DNA of 64,000 bases from Burkholderia cepacia. GTDB lineage: Bacteria; Pseudomonadota; Gammaproteobacteria; Burkholderiales; Burkholderiaceae. The notes under the pieces were generated by a model. The model was not told the origin of the DNA and did no database searches. It worked only from the letters and a program-made list of their open reading frames with translations. The stretch spans positions 1,736,001 to 1,800,000 of the forward strand of contig NZ_CP073637.1 of the NCBI RefSeq assembly GCF_029962485.1, written 5' to 3'. A program made the position numbers and the translations under genes. This document shows positions 1 through 9,639 of the stretch, piece by piece. How positions within the stretch are numbered: position 1 is the first letter of the stretch; each line of letters starts with the position of its first letter.

Positions 1-1902
1 GCGAACCGCTTCGAAAAAACGCGAGAGGAAGAGCTCTCGCTGGAGGAGTATCTCGCGCTCTGCAAGAACGATCCATCCGCGTACGCGACGGCTGGTGAAC
101 GCATGCTGGAAGCAATCGGGGAACCTGAACACATCGATACCCGCAACGATCCGCGCCTGTCGCGCATCTTTGCGAACAAGGTCATCAAGGTCTATCCGGC
201 ATTCCGTGAGTTCTACGGAATGGAGGAAGTGATCGAGCAGGTGGTCGCGTACTTCCGCCACGCTGCGCAAGGGCTCGAAGAGAAGAAGCAGATCCTCTAT
301 CTGCTGGGCCCGGTGGGCGGCGGCAAGTCGTCGATCGCCGAGCGTCTGAAGCAACTGATGGAACGCGTGCCGTTCTATTCGCTGAAGGGCTCGCCCGTCA
401 ACGAATCGCCGCTCGGGCTGTTCGACTACGACGAAGACGGCCCGATCCTGGAGGAACAGTACGGCATTCCACGCCGCTACCTGAAAAACATCCTGAGTCC
501 GTGGGCCGTCAAGCGCCTGCACGAATACAACGGCGATATCCGCCAGTTCCGCGTGGTGCGTCGCTATCCGTCGATCTTGCGGCAGGTCGGCATCGCGAAG
601 ACGGAGCCGGGTGACGAGAACAACCAGGACATCTCGTCGCTGGTCGGCAAGGTCGATATCCGCAAGCTCGAACAGTACGCGCAGGACGACGCCGATGCGT
701 ACAGCTACTCGGGTGGCCTGTGCCTCGCGAACCAGGGCCTGCTCGAGTTCGTCGAAATGTTCAAGGCGCCGATCAAGGTGTTGCACCCGCTGCTCACCGC
801 CACACAGGAAGGCAACTTCAAGGGCACCGAGGGTTTCGGCGCGATTCCGTTCGACGGGATCATCCTCGCGCACTCGAACGAGTCGGAGTGGAAGGCGTTC
901 CGCAACAACCGCAACAACGAGGCACTGCTCGACCGGATTTTCGTCGTGAAGGTGCCGTACTGCCTGCGCGTATCGGAAGAGACCAAGATCTACGAGAAGC
1001 TGATCCGCAACTCGTCGCTGGCCGAGGCCGTGTGCGCACCGGGCACGCTGAAGATGATGTCGCAGTTCTCGGTGCTGTCGCGCCTGCACGAGCCGGAGAA
1101 TTCGAGCCTGTTCTCGAAGATGCAGGTGTATGACGGCGAAAATCTCAAGGATACCGATCCGAAGGCGAAGTCGTACCAGGAATATCGCGACTACGCGGGC
1201 GTGGACGAAGGGATGACGGGCGTGTCGACACGCTTCGCGTTCAAGATCCTGTCGCGCGTGTTCAACTTCGATTCGAGCGAGGTCGCGGCCAACCCCGTGC
1301 ACCTGATGTACGTGCTCGAGCAGCAGATCGAACGCGAGCAGTTCCCGCCGGAAACCGAGCAGAAGTACCTGTCCTTCGTGAAGGACGTGCTCGCGTCGCG
1401 CTACGCGGAGTTCATCGGCAAGGAGATCCAGACGGCCTACCTCGAGTCGTATTCGGAGTATGGCCAGAACATCTTCGACCGCTACGTCACGTATGCGGAC
1501 TTCTGGATCCAGGACCAGGAATTCCGCGATCACGACACGGGCGAGAGCTTCGACCGCGCCGCGCTGAACGCGGAGCTGGAGAAGATCGAGAAGCCGGCAG
1601 GCATCAGTAATCCGAAGGATTACCGCAACGAGATCGTGAACTTCGTGTTGCGCGCACGGGCGGCGAACGCCGGCAAGAACCCCGTGTGGACGAGCTACGA
1701 GAAGTTGCGCGTCGTGATCGAGAAGAAGATGTTCTCGAATACCGAGGAACTGTTGCCGGTGATTTCGTTCAACGCAAAGGGTTCGGCGGAGGAACAGCGC
1801 AAGCATGAGGACTTTGTGAACCGGATGGTCGCGAAGGGCTATACGCCGAAGCAGGTGAGGCTGCTTTGCGACTGGTACCTGCGCGTGCGCAAGTCATCAT
1901 GA
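1..1902 (+). CDS. prkA: PrkA family serine protein kinase (5' end outside window)
   Basis: The frame is open from base 1, so the true start lies upstream; 633 residues are visible of a family that is usually about 640 long, so only a few N-terminal residues are missing. An AAA-type N-terminal half carries the Walker A-like GPVGGGKSS near position 310, and the C-terminal half matches the PrkA kinase-like region. PrkA proteins are cytoplasmic ATP-binding proteins, called serine kinases in Bacillus, and are induced in stationary phase and nitrogen starvation in enterobacteria (YeaG). The two genes behind it, yeaH and spoVR, are its standard partners. The first ATG in the window (103) is internal, because coding similarity to the family continues upstream of it. 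The family assignment is firm; the substrate is unknown. Confidence 0.95.
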   Translation, partial: ANRFEKTREEELSLEEYLALCKNDPSAYATAGERMLEAIGEPEHIDTRNDPRLSRIFANKVIKVYPAFREFYGMEEVIEQVVAYFRHAAQGLEEKKQILYLLGPVGGGKSSIAERLKQLMERVPFYSLKGSPVNESPLGLFDYDEDGPILEEQYGIPRRYLKNILSPWAVKRLHEYNGDIRQFRVVRRYPSILRQVGIAKTEPGDENNQDISSLVGKVDIRKLEQYAQDDADAYSYSGGLCLANQGLLEFVEMFKAPIKVLHPLLTATQEGNFKGTEGFGAIPFDGIILAHSNESEWKAFRNNRNNEALLDRIFVVKVPYCLRVSEETKIYEKLIRNSSLAEAVCAPGTLKMMSQFSVLSRLHEPENSSLFSKMQVYDGENLKDTDPKAKSYQEYRDYAGVDEGMTGVSTRFAFKILSRVFNFDSSEVAANPVHLMYVLEQQIEREQFPPETEQKYLSFVKDVLASRYAEFIGKEIQTAYLESYSEYGQNIFDRYVTYADFWIQDQEFRDHDTGESFDRAALNAELEKIEKPAGISNPKDYRNEIVNFVLRARAANAGKNPVWTSYEKLRVVIEKKMFSNTEELLPVISFNAKGSAEEQRKHEDFVNRMVAKGYTPKQVRLLCDWYLRVRKSS

Positions 1903-1915
1903 CGCGCGCGGTACC

Positions 1916-1947
1916 GCGCCCGTACGGCCTCGCCGTGCGGGCGCTTT
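1916..1947 (+). terminator. hairpin between prkA and yeaH
   Basis: A 13-bp stem (1916-1928 with 1932-1944, one G-T pair) has a 3-base loop and is followed by only TTT. It looks like an attenuating or processing hairpin inside the prkA-yeaH-spoVR operon rather than a full terminator. Confidence 0.35.
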
Positions 1948-2027
1948 CAGAGGCGCCGCCCGCATGACGGGAGACGGCATGTGCGGCGAGCGTCCCGGCA
2001 GATCGACTTTCGAGCGGGAGACCGGCA

Positions 2028-3296
2028 GTGCTTCATCAAATCATCGACCGCAGGCTGGCCGGCAAGAACAAGAGTATCGCCAACCGCGAACGCTTTCTGC
2101 GTCGCGTCAAGAACTACATTCGTCGTGCCGTGTCCGATGCGGTGCGCGACCGTAGCATCAAGGATATCCAGAGCACGCAGAGCATCACGATCCCGCGCAA
2201 GGACATCGCGGAGCCGAATTTCCGGCACGGGCCGGGCGGGCGTCGCGAATACGTGCACCCCGGCAACGAAGACTACGTGCGCGGCGACAAGATCCCGCGT
2301 CCGCAGGGCGGCTCGGGCGGCGGAGGCAGTCAGGCGAGCAACGAGGGCGAAGGGCAGGACGACTTCGTGTTCGAGTTGTCGCGCGACGAGTTCATGCAGT
2401 ACTTCTTCGACGATCTCGAACTGCCGCGCCTCGTGAAGACGCACCTGCTGACGGTGCCGAGCTGGAAGAACGTGCGCGCGGGCTGGTCGGCGGAAGGCAC
2501 GCCGAACAACATCGATGTCGTGCGTTCGCTGCGCAGCGCACTCGGGCGTCGCATCGCGCTCGGCTCGCCGCTCGTCAACGAGCTGCGCGAGCTCGAGGCG
2601 CAGCTCGAGGCGATGAAGAGCGATCCGGAGGACCGGCGCGCGGAGATCGCGGTGCTCGAGGCCGAGATCCATCACCTGAAGGGGCGCATCTGGCGGATTC
2701 CGTTCATCGATCCGTTCGACCTGCGCTACATCAACCGCGTGAAGCAGCCGCAACCGTCGAGCCAGGCCGTGATGTTCTGCCTGATGGACGTGTCGGGCTC
2801 GATGGACGAGCAGCGCAAGGATCTGTCGAAGCGCTTCTTCATCCTGCTGTACCTGTTCCTCAAGCGCAACTACGAGCGCATCGAGGTGGTGTTCATCCGT
2901 CACCACACGCGTGCCGAGGAAGTCGACGAGGACACCTTCTTCCATTCGACCGAGAGCGGCGGCACGGTGGTGTCGAGTGCGCTCGAGCTGATGCGCAAGG
3001 TGATGAACGAGCGCTACTCGCCGACCGAGTGGAACATCTACGGCGCGCAGGCGTCCGACGGCGACAACTGGACCGACGATTCGCCCAAGTGTCGCAAAAT
3101 CCTGGAAGAGGATATCCTCACGAAGACGCGTTACTTCGCGTATATCCAGGTCGCGCCGGAAGAGCAGAACCTGTGGCTGGAGTACGCGCAACTGGCCTTG
3201 TCGCAGCCGCATCTCGCGATGAAAAAAGTGGAATCGGCTGCCGACATTTACCCGGTGTTTCGCGAATTGTTCGAAAAGCAGGTGGAAATGTCATGA
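2028..3296 (+). CDS. yeaH: YeaH family protein (DUF444, VWA-like)
   Basis: The 422-residue product starts at a GTG with a GGGAG ribosome site about 10 bases upstream, and the N-terminus (IDRRLAGKNKSIANRERFLRR in pieces) matches the start of E. coli YeaH. A Gly/Ser-rich low-complexity linker lies around residues 85-105. The C-terminal half carries MDVSGSMDE, a MIDAS-like DxSGS metal site typical of von Willebrand A domains. YeaH is a soluble protein co-transcribed with the PrkA kinase and implicated in general stress and nitrogen-starvation survival; its biochemical role is not known. Its stop lies one base away from an ATG in the next frame (ATGA at 3293), so coupling to spoVR is possible. 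Confidence 0.93.
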   Translation: MLHQIIDRRLAGKNKSIANRERFLRRVKNYIRRAVSDAVRDRSIKDIQSTQSITIPRKDIAEPNFRHGPGGRREYVHPGNEDYVRGDKIPRPQGGSGGGGSQASNEGEGQDDFVFELSRDEFMQYFFDDLELPRLVKTHLLTVPSWKNVRAGWSAEGTPNNIDVVRSLRSALGRRIALGSPLVNELRELEAQLEAMKSDPEDRRAEIAVLEAEIHHLKGRIWRIPFIDPFDLRYINRVKQPQPSSQAVMFCLMDVSGSMDEQRKDLSKRFFILLYLFLKRNYERIEVVFIRHHTRAEEVDEDTFFHSTESGGTVVSSALELMRKVMNERYSPTEWNIYGAQASDGDNWTDDSPKCRKILEEDILTKTRYFAYIQVAPEEQNLWLEYAQLALSQPHLAMKKVESAADIYPVFRELFEKQVEMS

Positions 3297-3448
3297 CGAC
3301 CCGCCATCTGCACAACGAGTCGCGCGGCTACGCGCCGCGCCCCTCCGGCGACGACACGGCCGGCTCTGCCGCATCGCAGCAACGCGGGCAGGCCGAACCG
3401 CCGCCGCCGGCCGCCGACTTGCCCGGCTCAGGGCAAAAGGAAGCGCGT

Positions 3449-4972
3449 ATGAACGTTGCCGAACGCAAGCCGCTGCCGTGCCCGTCCGACTGGACGTTCG
3501 AACTGCTCGAGGAATACGACACGCACATCTCGCAGGTCGCCGAACAATACGAGCTCGATATCTACCCGATCCAGCTCGAACTGATCAGCGCCGAGCAGAT
3601 GATGGACGCGTATGCGTCGGTCGGGATGCCCGTCAACTACCGTCACTGGTCGTTCGGCAAGCACTTCCTGTCGACCGAGAAGAGCTACCGTCGCGGCCAG
3701 ATGGGGCTCGCGTACGAAATCGTCATTAATTCGAACCCGTGCATCGCGTATCTGATGGAAGAGAACACGATGACGATGCAGGCGCTCGTCATCGCGCACG
3801 CGGCGTACGGGCACAACTCGTTCTTCAAGGGAAATTACCTGTTCCGGCTGTGGACCGACGCGCACGCGATCATCGACTATCTCGTGTACGCGAAGAACTA
3901 CGTGGCGGAATGCGAGGAGCGCTACGGCCTCGATCGCGTCGAGGAACTGCTCGATTCGTGCCATGCGCTGATGAACTATGGCGTCGACCGCTACAAGCGG
4001 CCGCAGAAGCCTTCGCTGTCGAAGGAGGCCGCGCTGCGGCGCGAACGCGAGGCGTACCTGCAGTCGCAGGTGAACGAACTGTGGCGCACGCTGCCGGGCA
4101 AGAAGCCCGAGCTGATGGAAGAGCAGGAAGGCCGTTATCCGCCCGAGCCACAGGAAAACCTGCTGTATTTCGCGGAAAAGAATGCGCCGCTGCTCGAGCC
4201 GTGGGAGCGGGAAGTGATCCGCATCGTGCGCAAGATCGGCCAGTATTTCTACCCGCAGCGGCAGACGCAGGTGATGAACGAAGGCTGGGCGACGTTCTGG
4301 CATTACACGCTGCTCAATACGCTGTACAACCAGGGGAAGCTGGAAGACAGCTTCATGATGGAGTTCCTGCATTCGCACAGCAATGTGGTCTACCAGCCGC
4401 CTGTCACGAAGCCGTACTACAGCGGGATCAATCCGTATGCGCTCGGCTTCTCGATGATGAGCGACATCCGGCGGATCTGCGAAGCGCCGACGGAAGAAGA
4501 CTACAAGTGGTTTCCGGAGATCGCGGGCACCCCGTGGCTGCCGGCGATGCATTACGCGATGCGTAACTTCAAGGACGAGAGCTTCATCGCGCAGTACCTG
4601 TCGCCGAGCCTGATCCGCGACATGCGGCTCTTCTCGGTGCTCGACGACGACATGCGCGATTCGCTCGAGGTCTCGGCGATCCACGACGATTCCGGCTACC
4701 AGTACGTGCGGCAGGCATTGTCGCGGCAGTACGACATCCATCACCGCGAGCCGAATATCCAGGTGTGGGCCGTCAACACGCGCGGCGACCGCAGCCTCAC
4801 GCTGCGCCACTTCATGACCGACAACCGTCACCTGTCGAACGACAGCGACGAAGTGCTCAAGCACATGGCGCGGCTCTGGCAGTTCGACGTGTACCTCGAA
4901 AGCGTCGACGAAGCCGGTACCGTGCGCAAGCGCTACGAGTGCCGCTACGTGCCGCCGGAGATCCGCGTTTGA
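3449..4972 (+). CDS. spoVR: SpoVR family protein (YcgB-like)
   Basis: The product is 507 residues from the ATG at 3449, close to the 510 of E. coli YcgB. I chose this start because AAGGAAG sits 6 bases upstream and the residues before it are a low-complexity Ala/Pro/Gly stretch. An alternative in-frame ATG at 3293 overlaps the yeaH stop (ATGA) and would add 52 residues. The segment beginning PSDWTFELLEEYD is the usual start of the SpoVR domain, which fills the protein. SpoVR is needed for spore cortex formation in Bacillus. In non-sporulating proteobacteria its function is undefined, but it nearly always follows prkA and yeaH. The family is firm; the start is moderately sure. Confidence 0.92.
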   Translation: MNVAERKPLPCPSDWTFELLEEYDTHISQVAEQYELDIYPIQLELISAEQMMDAYASVGMPVNYRHWSFGKHFLSTEKSYRRGQMGLAYEIVINSNPCIAYLMEENTMTMQALVIAHAAYGHNSFFKGNYLFRLWTDAHAIIDYLVYAKNYVAECEERYGLDRVEELLDSCHALMNYGVDRYKRPQKPSLSKEAALRREREAYLQSQVNELWRTLPGKKPELMEEQEGRYPPEPQENLLYFAEKNAPLLEPWEREVIRIVRKIGQYFYPQRQTQVMNEGWATFWHYTLLNTLYNQGKLEDSFMMEFLHSHSNVVYQPPVTKPYYSGINPYALGFSMMSDIRRICEAPTEEDYKWFPEIAGTPWLPAMHYAMRNFKDESFIAQYLSPSLIRDMRLFSVLDDDMRDSLEVSAIHDDSGYQYVRQALSRQYDIHHREPNIQVWAVNTRGDRSLTLRHFMTDNRHLSNDSDEVLKHMARLWQFDVYLESVDEAGTVRKRYECRYVPPEIRV

Positions 4973-5000
4973 TCGGTGCCTTCGAAAATGTTTGCATCGG

Positions 5001-5025
5001 ACGCCAGCCTGACGGCTGGCGTTTT
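5001..5025 (+). terminator. Rho-independent terminator after spoVR
   Basis: A perfect 9-bp stem (5001-5009 with 5014-5022), a TGAC loop and a T run close the prkA-yeaH-spoVR operon 28 bases after the stop. Confidence 0.85.
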
Positions 5026-5206
5026 CATATGACGAACACCTGGCGGGAGAAAATTTTTCTACATCCGGACGAACCCGGAGCGCTTGTTACTTTACATTTC
5101 GCTAAAATCCCGTAGCGCCGTGCGCCGGAACCGGTGCCACGTGCGACCGCACGCGGCGGCCCCCAGCCGTCTCGCCCAGAAAGCACTAAAAGGAACAGAC
5201 CAACCC

Positions 5207-6511
5207 ATGGACGTCCAGACCGACCAAGCTGCGCTGTCCGCGCATGACACCCGGCGGCGCGTGTTCGCCATCGTCGGCGCCTCATCGGGCAACCTCGTCG
5301 AGTGGTTCGACTTCTACATCTACTCGTTCTGCGCGCTGTACTTCGCGCCGGCGTTCTTCCCGAGCGGCAACACGACGACGCAGCTGCTGAACACGGCCGG
5401 CGTGTTCGCGGCCGGCTTCCTGATGCGTCCGATCGGCGGCTGGCTGTTCGGCCGCATCGCCGACCGTCACGGTCGCCGCGCGGCGATGATGATCTCGGTG
5501 CTGATGATGTGCGGCGGGTCGCTCGTGATCGCGGTGCTGCCGACCTACGCACAGATCGGCGCACTCGCGCCGGCGCTGCTGCTGGTCGCGCGCCTGTTCC
5601 AGGGCCTGTCGGTGGGCGGCGAGTACGGCACCAGCGCGACCTACATGAGTGAAGTCGCGCTGAAGGGGCGCCGCGGCTTCTTCGCGTCGTTCCAGTACGT
5701 GACGCTGATCGGCGGCCAGCTGTGCGCGCTGCTGGTGCTCGTGGTCCTGCAACAGACGCTGTCGACCGACGAGCTGAAGGCATGGGGCTGGCGCATTCCG
5801 TTCGTGGTCGGCGCGGCGGCCGCGCTGATCTCGCTGTACCTGCGGAAATCGCTCGACGAGACGTCGACCAGCGAATCGCGCGACAAGAAGAACGCCGGCA
5901 CGATCCGCGGCGTGTGGGAGCACAAGGGCGCGTTCTTCACGGTGGTCGGTTTCACGGCCGGCGGCTCGCTGATCTTCTACACGTTCACGACGTACATGCA
6001 GAAGTACCTCGTGAACACGGCCGGCATGCACGCGAAGACGGCCAGCAACGTGATGACCGTCGCGCTGCTCGTCTACATGCTGATGCAGCCGGTGTTCGGC
6101 GCGCTGTCCGACCGGATCGGCCGCCGTACGTCGATGATCCTGTTCGGCTCGTTCGCGGTGATCGGCACCGTGCCGCTGATGCATGCGCTGAAGGACGTGA
6201 CGAGCCCCGTGGCCGCGTTCGTGCTGATCACGGTTGCGCTGGCGATCGTCAGCTTCTACACGTCGATCAGCGGCCTCATCAAGGCCGAGATGTTCCCGCC
6301 GGAAGTGCGTGCGATGGGCGTCGGCCTGTCGTATGCGGTTGCGAACGCAATCTTCGGCGGTTCGGCCGAGTACGTCGCGCTGTGGTTCAAGTCGATCGGC
6401 AGCGAGGAAACCTTCTACTGGTACGTGACCGTGCTGTGCGCGATCTCGCTGATCGTGTCGTGGCGGATGCGCGATCCGAGCAAGGAAGGCTATCTGCGTC
6501 ACGAGCCGTGA
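5207..6511 (+). CDS. kgtP: 2-oxoglutarate/H+ symporter (MFS, MHS family)
   Basis: A 434-residue inner-membrane transporter that parallels E. coli KgtP (432 aa) almost throughout: the N-terminal [20 protein letters not shown], the first loop signature [14 protein letters not shown], the segment [20 protein letters not shown], and the second-half repeat [12 protein letters not shown]. Twelve membrane segments are expected. It should import 2-oxoglutarate, and possibly related dicarboxylates, with protons. The start at 5207 has AAAAGGA about 12 bases upstream; the longer frame from 5084 adds a non-conserved Arg-rich tail and was not used. Terminators on both sides (5001, 6547) make this a single-gene unit. 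Confidence 0.92.
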   Translation: MDVQTDQAALSAHDTRRRVFAIVGASSGNLVEWFDFYIYSFCALYFAPAFFPSGNTTTQLLNTAGVFAAGFLMRPIGGWLFGRIADRHGRRAAMMISVLMMCGGSLVIAVLPTYAQIGALAPALLLVARLFQGLSVGGEYGTSATYMSEVALKGRRGFFASFQYVTLIGGQLCALLVLVVLQQTLSTDELKAWGWRIPFVVGAAAALISLYLRKSLDETSTSESRDKKNAGTIRGVWEHKGAFFTVVGFTAGGSLIFYTFTTYMQKYLVNTAGMHAKTASNVMTVALLVYMLMQPVFGALSDRIGRRTSMILFGSFAVIGTVPLMHALKDVTSPVAAFVLITVALAIVSFYTSISGLIKAEMFPPEVRAMGVGLSYAVANAIFGGSAEYVALWFKSIGSEETFYWYVTVLCAISLIVSWRMRDPSKEGYLRHEP

Positions 6512-6546
6512 TCGGCTGCGCGTTGCGCGCATGTGCGTCATGACGA

Positions 6547-6577
6547 ACGTCCCGCCAACCGGCGGGACGTTTTTTTT
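6547..6577 (+). terminator. Rho-independent terminator after kgtP
   Basis: A perfect 10-bp stem (6547-6556 with 6561-6570), an AACC loop and eight T residues. It also sits at the 3' end of the convergent lysR-type gene. Confidence 0.9.
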
Positions 6578-6588
6578 GCGGCGCGCGA

Positions 6589-7518
6589 TTACGCGGACGG
6601 CGGCTTCGCGCGGTCGTGCGCCGGGTCGGCCACGCTCGACAGGATGCCTTGCTCGACCAGCCAGTCGAACATCTGCTCGACGATCGGCGAGCGCGACGGG
6701 CCTTCCATCCGCGACAGCCACCAGGTGGTGCCGGGCAGGCGCGGGTAGTCGACGAGCACGGTCAGCGCGTGCTGGTCGAGGCCCGCCTGGGCGACGAGGC
6801 GCGGCAGGCACGCGATGCCGCGGCCGCGCTGCACGGCGTCCAGTACCAGCCGCTGATCGTCATAGATCGCTTGCATCCGGAAATCCGACAGTTGCTCGCG
6901 AAAGACGGTTGCCATGCGCTCGTCGGTCAGGCTCGCTTCGAGGCAGACGAGCCCCGCGTGCCGCGCGTGTTCGGCGCGCGGCACACGGGCGAGCGTCTCG
7001 GCCAGCGGCGTCGCGCATACCGTCACCCACTCGTCACGCATGAACGGGATATCGACCAGGCCGGGCTGCAGCATCGGCCGCGTGCCGATCGTCATGTCGA
7101 CGTCGATCTCGTCGACGTAGCGCGCCGTTTCGTCGGTCGACAGCAGCGGGCACAGGTCCGGCAGCACCTGCTGCAACTGCTCGAGGCGCGGCTGCAGCCA
7201 GCCGTGCAGCAACGGTGCCGGACACACGAGCACGACGAGCCCCGGGTTCAGGTAGGTCGCGATGCGGTCGAGCCCGCCGCGCAACGTGTCCATCGCACGC
7301 TGCACGCTGCGCTGCAGGACCTCGCCGGCGATGGTCAGCTCGACGCCTCGGCCGCGCCGGCGGAACAGCGGCTGCCCGAGTTGCGCTTCGAGCTGCTGGA
7401 TCTGATGGCTGATCGCCGATTGCGACAGGTGAAGCTCGTCGGCCGCACGCGAGAAGTTGCCCAGCCGGGCTGCGGCTTCGAAGCCGCTCAGCAGTTTCAG
7501 GGACGGAACGCGTTGCAT
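6589..7518 (-). CDS. LysR family transcriptional regulator of the agmatine block
   Basis: The product is 309 residues from the ATG at 7518. The N-terminal winged helix-turn-helix (residues about 5-65) contains SRAADELHLSQSAISHQIQQLE, the typical LysR DNA-binding helix, and the rest is a co-inducer-binding domain. An in-frame TTG at 7551 would add 11 residues but is a poorer start. It is divergent from aguA with a short intergenic region carrying a dyad, so it most likely controls the agmatine-to-putrescine genes. The ligand is not visible from sequence; agmatine or N-carbamoylputrescine is a guess. Confidence 0.88.
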   Translation of the reverse strand: MQRVPSLKLLSGFEAAARLGNFSRAADELHLSQSAISHQIQQLEAQLGQPLFRRRGRGVELTIAGEVLQRSVQRAMDTLRGGLDRIATYLNPGLVVLVCPAPLLHGWLQPRLEQLQQVLPDLCPLLSTDETARYVDEIDVDMTIGTRPMLQPGLVDIPFMRDEWVTVCATPLAETLARVPRAEHARHAGLVCLEASLTDERMATVFREQLSDFRMQAIYDDQRLVLDAVQRGRGIACLPRLVAQAGLDQHALTVLVDYPRLPGTTWWLSRMEGPSRSPIVEQMFDWLVEQGILSSVADPAHDRAKPPSA

Positions 7519-7533
7519 GAAGGTATGAGGTGA

Positions 7534-7562
7534 ATTGATTAATTCGGCCAAGAAATATCAAT
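7534..7562. promoter_or_regulatory. candidate LysR-type operator between lysR and aguA
   Basis: An inverted repeat ATTGAT-N17-ATCAAT lies in the 101-bp intergenic region of the divergent pair, just upstream of the regulator's start. Position and AT-rich dyad fit LysR autoregulatory sites; the assignment is inferred. Confidence 0.4.
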
Positions 7563-7619
7563 ATTCATCAAGTTTAACCTGACGGACAATCGCTCATCAA
7601 TCACAACGGAGTCGGATCG

Positions 7620-8657
7620 ATGGGTCGCTTTGATGCTCGCCAGCGCGGTTACCGGATGCCCGCCGAATGGGAATCCATGCACGCCACGTGGCTCGGATGG
7701 CCGGTTCTCGAAGACCGCGAGGACTTGTGGGGGACGCATTACGCGCAGGTTTGCCGCGAATTCGCGCTGGTTGCGCGGACGATCGCGCGCTACCAGCGCT
7801 GCGTGGTCGCGGTGCACCACAGCCAGGCCGACGCCGCGCGAGAGCTGGTGGGCCCGAGTGTCGACGTGCTGCCCGTCGCGGCCGAGGACAACTGGCTGCG
7901 CGACTGCGGACCGATTTTCCTCGTGAGCGAACAGCACGGGCTCGGCGCGGCCGTGTTCCGCTTCAACTGCTGGGGCGAGAAGTATCAGCCGTACGACGGC
8001 TGCCAGCAGGCCGGGCAGGACATCGCGCGCGCAGCCGGTGCCGAGATCTTCAACTCTCACATGGTGCTGGAAGGCGGCTCGTTCTACGTCGATGGGCAGG
8101 GCACGCTGGTCACGACCGAAAGCTGCCTGCTGCATCCCAACCGCAATCCGCACCTGAGCCGCACGGAGATCGAGGCGGAACTGCGCCGGATGCTGGGCGT
8201 CGAGAAGATCGTGTGGCTGCCGGGTAACCCCGACGAAGTGGAAACGAACGGGCACGTCGACGGCATCGCGTCGTTCATCGCGCCCGGCCGGATGCTGTGC
8301 CAGACCGCCGTACCCGAGCAGGGCGACTATTTCCGCGTGATGCGGGAAAACCGCCGTGCGCTGGAACTTGCGACCGATGCGGCGGGGCGCCGTTTCGAAC
8401 TGCTCGACCTGCCGTCGCCGATCGTCAGCGAACGCTTCGGCTCCGAGCGCTACTGCGATTGCTATGCGAACTACATCCTGGTGAACGGCGCGGTGATCGT
8501 GACCGCGTTCGGTGTCGAGCAGGACGAGGCCGCACGCGACGCTTTCAGCCTGGCATTCCCGGGGCGTAAGGTGGAGATGCTGCCGATTCCGACGCTGTCG
8601 ATCGGCGGCGGCAGCATCCACTGTTCGACGCAGCAGCAGCCTTCCGTCGCGCGCTGA
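7620..8657 (+). CDS. aguA: agmatine deiminase (cytoplasmic)
   Basis: A 345-residue member of the agmatine deiminase / bacterial peptidylarginine-deiminase family. It converts agmatine to N-carbamoylputrescine and ammonia. All catalytic landmarks are present: WLRDCGP, ETNGHVDG with the His-x-Asp pair, and the C-terminal GGGSIHC with the nucleophile at Cys335. No signal peptide is seen. aguB follows 45 bases downstream, giving the complete two-step route from agmatine to putrescine. The upstream divergent LysR regulator is the likely controller. Two further family members lie at 10791 and 12055. Confidence 0.95.
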   Translation: MGRFDARQRGYRMPAEWESMHATWLGWPVLEDREDLWGTHYAQVCREFALVARTIARYQRCVVAVHHSQADAARELVGPSVDVLPVAAEDNWLRDCGPIFLVSEQHGLGAAVFRFNCWGEKYQPYDGCQQAGQDIARAAGAEIFNSHMVLEGGSFYVDGQGTLVTTESCLLHPNRNPHLSRTEIEAELRRMLGVEKIVWLPGNPDEVETNGHVDGIASFIAPGRMLCQTAVPEQGDYFRVMRENRRALELATDAAGRRFELLDLPSPIVSERFGSERYCDCYANYILVNGAVIVTAFGVEQDEAARDAFSLAFPGRKVEMLPIPTLSIGGGSIHCSTQQQPSVAR

Positions 8658-8702
8658 GCGACGTTCCATCAGCGGTTTCTGGTCCTACCGAGGAGCAACG
8701 CA

Positions 8703-9629
8703 ATGCCGTCCAAACACATTACCGTCGCCGCCGTGCAGATGGCGTCGGGCAGCTGGAATCTCGAAGACAACATGGCCACCGCGGAGCGCCTGATCCGCGT
8801 GGCCGCCGCACAGGGCGCGAATCTCGTGCTGTGCCCGGAGCTGTTCGCGATGCCGTACTTCTGTCTCGACCAGAACGTGCGCCATCTCGAACTCGCGCAG
8901 CCGTTCGAAGGCAATGCGCAGATCGCCCGGTTCGCGGCGCTGGCCGGCGAGCTCGGCATCGTGCTGCCGATCGGCTTCTTCGAGCGTTCGGGCAACGCCG
9001 CGTACAACTCGATCGCCGTGGCGGATGCGGACGGACGCGTACTCGGCGTCTATCGCAAGACGCATATCCCGGACGGGCCCGGCTATACGGAGAAGTTCTA
9101 TTTCACGCCGGGCGACACCGGCTTCAAGGTGTGGGACACGCGTTTCGGGCGGATCGGCATCGGCATCTGCTGGGATCAGTGGTATCCGGAGACGGCGCGC
9201 AGTCTCGCGCTGATGGGTGCCGAGATCCTGTGCTTTCCGACCATCATCGGTTCGGAGCCGTTCAGCAGCGAATTCGATTCGGCCGGCCACTGGCAGCGCA
9301 CGATGCAGGGCCACGCGGCGGCCAACATGGTGCCGGTCGTCGCGGCCAACCGGATCGGCCGCGAAACGGGCTTCGGCAACGGCAATCCGCAGCAGCAGGG
9401 GCTGACCGGCGTGTTCTACGGGTCGAGCTTCATCGCGGATCACACCGGCGAGAAACGAGCCGAGGCGAACCGCACCGACGAAGCCGTGCTGGTGCAGACG
9501 TTCGATCTCGACGCGATCCGCGCCGACCGCCAATCGTGGGGCTTTTTCCGCGATCGCCGCCCGGAGATGTATCGCACGTTGCTGACCAGCGACGGTGTCG
9601 TCCTGTTATCGATAAGGGATTCGCCATGA
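8703..9629 (+). CDS. aguB: N-carbamoylputrescine amidase
   Basis: A 308-residue nitrilase-superfamily hydrolase that cleaves N-carbamoylputrescine to putrescine, CO2 and ammonia in the cytoplasm. The catalytic Glu (CPELF), Lys (YRKTHIPDGPG) and Cys (GICWDQW) of the superfamily are all present, and the GPGYTEKFYF segment is typical of the AguB subgroup. GAGGAG sits 7-12 bases before the ATG. Its stop overlaps an ATG (ATGA at 9626) that has its own AAGGGA site, which should couple translation into the next gene, although that ATG is not in the frame of the downstream binding protein. Confidence 0.95.
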   Translation: MPSKHITVAAVQMASGSWNLEDNMATAERLIRVAAAQGANLVLCPELFAMPYFCLDQNVRHLELAQPFEGNAQIARFAALAGELGIVLPIGFFERSGNAAYNSIAVADADGRVLGVYRKTHIPDGPGYTEKFYFTPGDTGFKVWDTRFGRIGIGICWDQWYPETARSLALMGAEILCFPTIIGSEPFSSEFDSAGHWQRTMQGHAAANMVPVVAANRIGRETGFGNGNPQQQGLTGVFYGSSFIADHTGEKRAEANRTDEAVLVQTFDLDAIRADRQSWGFFRDRRPEMYRTLLTSDGVVLLSIRDSP

Positions 9630-9639
9630 AACGGAAAGG

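Noticed and set aside
3029..3448. Longer SpoVR start upstream of 3449
   Set aside because: Most of it overlaps yeaH, and the remainder is low-complexity; the 3449 start has a good ribosome site and family length. The ATG at 3293 stays possible.
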